NCBI GenBank assembly: GCA_963210315.1
Contig: OY723291.1
Coordinates: 1,736,001 to 1,800,000 of the forward strand
Length of the DNA: 64,000 bases
Direction of reading: 5' to 3'
DNA from: Rhynchopus euleeides
Lineage: Eukaryota; Euglenozoa; Diplonemea; Diplonemida; Diplonemidae
Shown here: piece after piece, positions 63,923-64,000 of the stretch
Numbering within the stretch: position 1 is the first letter of the stretch
How the letters are laid out: each line of letters begins with the position of its first letter
Notes under the pieces: generated by a model
The model's database searches: none
The model's input: only the letters and a program-made list of their open reading frames with translations
What the model was told of the DNA's origin: nothing
Made by a program: the position numbers and the translations under genes

Positions 63923-64000
63923 ATACCATCAGAACCGCCCTAATACCTGATCTGACCCGAAAATCCGACCCATACCCCCCCGGAAACTGTCTGGGGCCCA
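63923..64000. mobile_element. Terminal repeat of a further inner-type element, cut by window edge
   Basis: Matches the first 78 nt of the TIR at 61822-62018 in the same orientation. The rest of the element lies outside the window. Confidence 0.8.

Noticed and set aside
1..64000. Spliced-leader RNA or rRNA genes supporting a euglenozoan origin
   Set aside because: No sequence I could identify as such by eye, so the lineage remains inference.

Overview
The window is nuclear DNA of a eukaryote, most likely a GC-rich protist. The evidence is GT-AG introns, single-gene units without ribosome-binding sites, LINE-type retrotransposons, TIR transposons, long intergenic stretches full of C/G/T homopolymers, and protein families such as a MAP kinase, a class III nucleotide cyclase and a CCCH zinc-finger protein. 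All eight recognisable host genes lie on the + strand. Several have a pyrimidine tract plus AG shortly before the start codon, the MAP kinase carries a TDY activation motif, and all eight introns that can be delimited start with GTATG. A euglenozoan such as a diplonemid would fit a one-strand, trans-spliced layout, but no spliced-leader gene is present, so this is inference only.

Layout. 1-5297: 3' part of a non-LTR retrotransposon ORF (RT, zinc finger, RNase H, Cys/His C-terminus), split by a 2,158-bp non-autonomous element (2951-5108) with exact 7-bp target duplications. 6849-24656: a block of five host genes: TDY MAP kinase, a coiled-coil protein with a four-fold RSRSN repeat, a tandem nucleotide cyclase broken by a 200-N gap and a TG-repeat frameshift, a large alpha-solenoid protein, and an eight-exon CCCH zinc-finger protein. 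25501-28615: a second, longer copy of the 2951-5108 element, carrying a 378-bp MITE-like insertion. 28616-31945: simple-sequence intergenic DNA. 31946-38760: a mobile-element island bounded by 36-bp inverted repeats, with a transposase-like ORF split by a 738-bp insertion (21-bp target duplication) and a LINE 3' fragment between 76-bp direct repeats. 40167-41161: a small TIR-bounded element.

41508-56471 holds a secreted multidomain polysaccharidase (GH16 agarase/porphyranase-like, CBM6-like modules, then a DUF5060-type glycosidase; one homopolymer frameshift), an intergenic stretch and an unidentified gene (called X here). A 5,782-bp tandem duplication, identical wherever I compared it, covers the 3' half of the glycosidase gene through the 5' half of gene X. 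It creates an in-frame chimeric ORF (48521-51964). The complete gene X lies at 54303-56471.

56472-64000: satellite-like repeats, palindromic TCGAC clusters, one hypothetical basic-protein gene (60226-61320), and nested TIR elements (inner element 61822-63262 with 197-bp TIRs) that run off the right edge.

The host genes suggest signalling (kinase, cyclase), RNA binding (CCCH) and algal-polysaccharide digestion. They do not form an obvious single pathway. The dominant theme is layered mobile-element insertion, datable by nested target duplications, and a very recent segmental duplication or assembly duplication.
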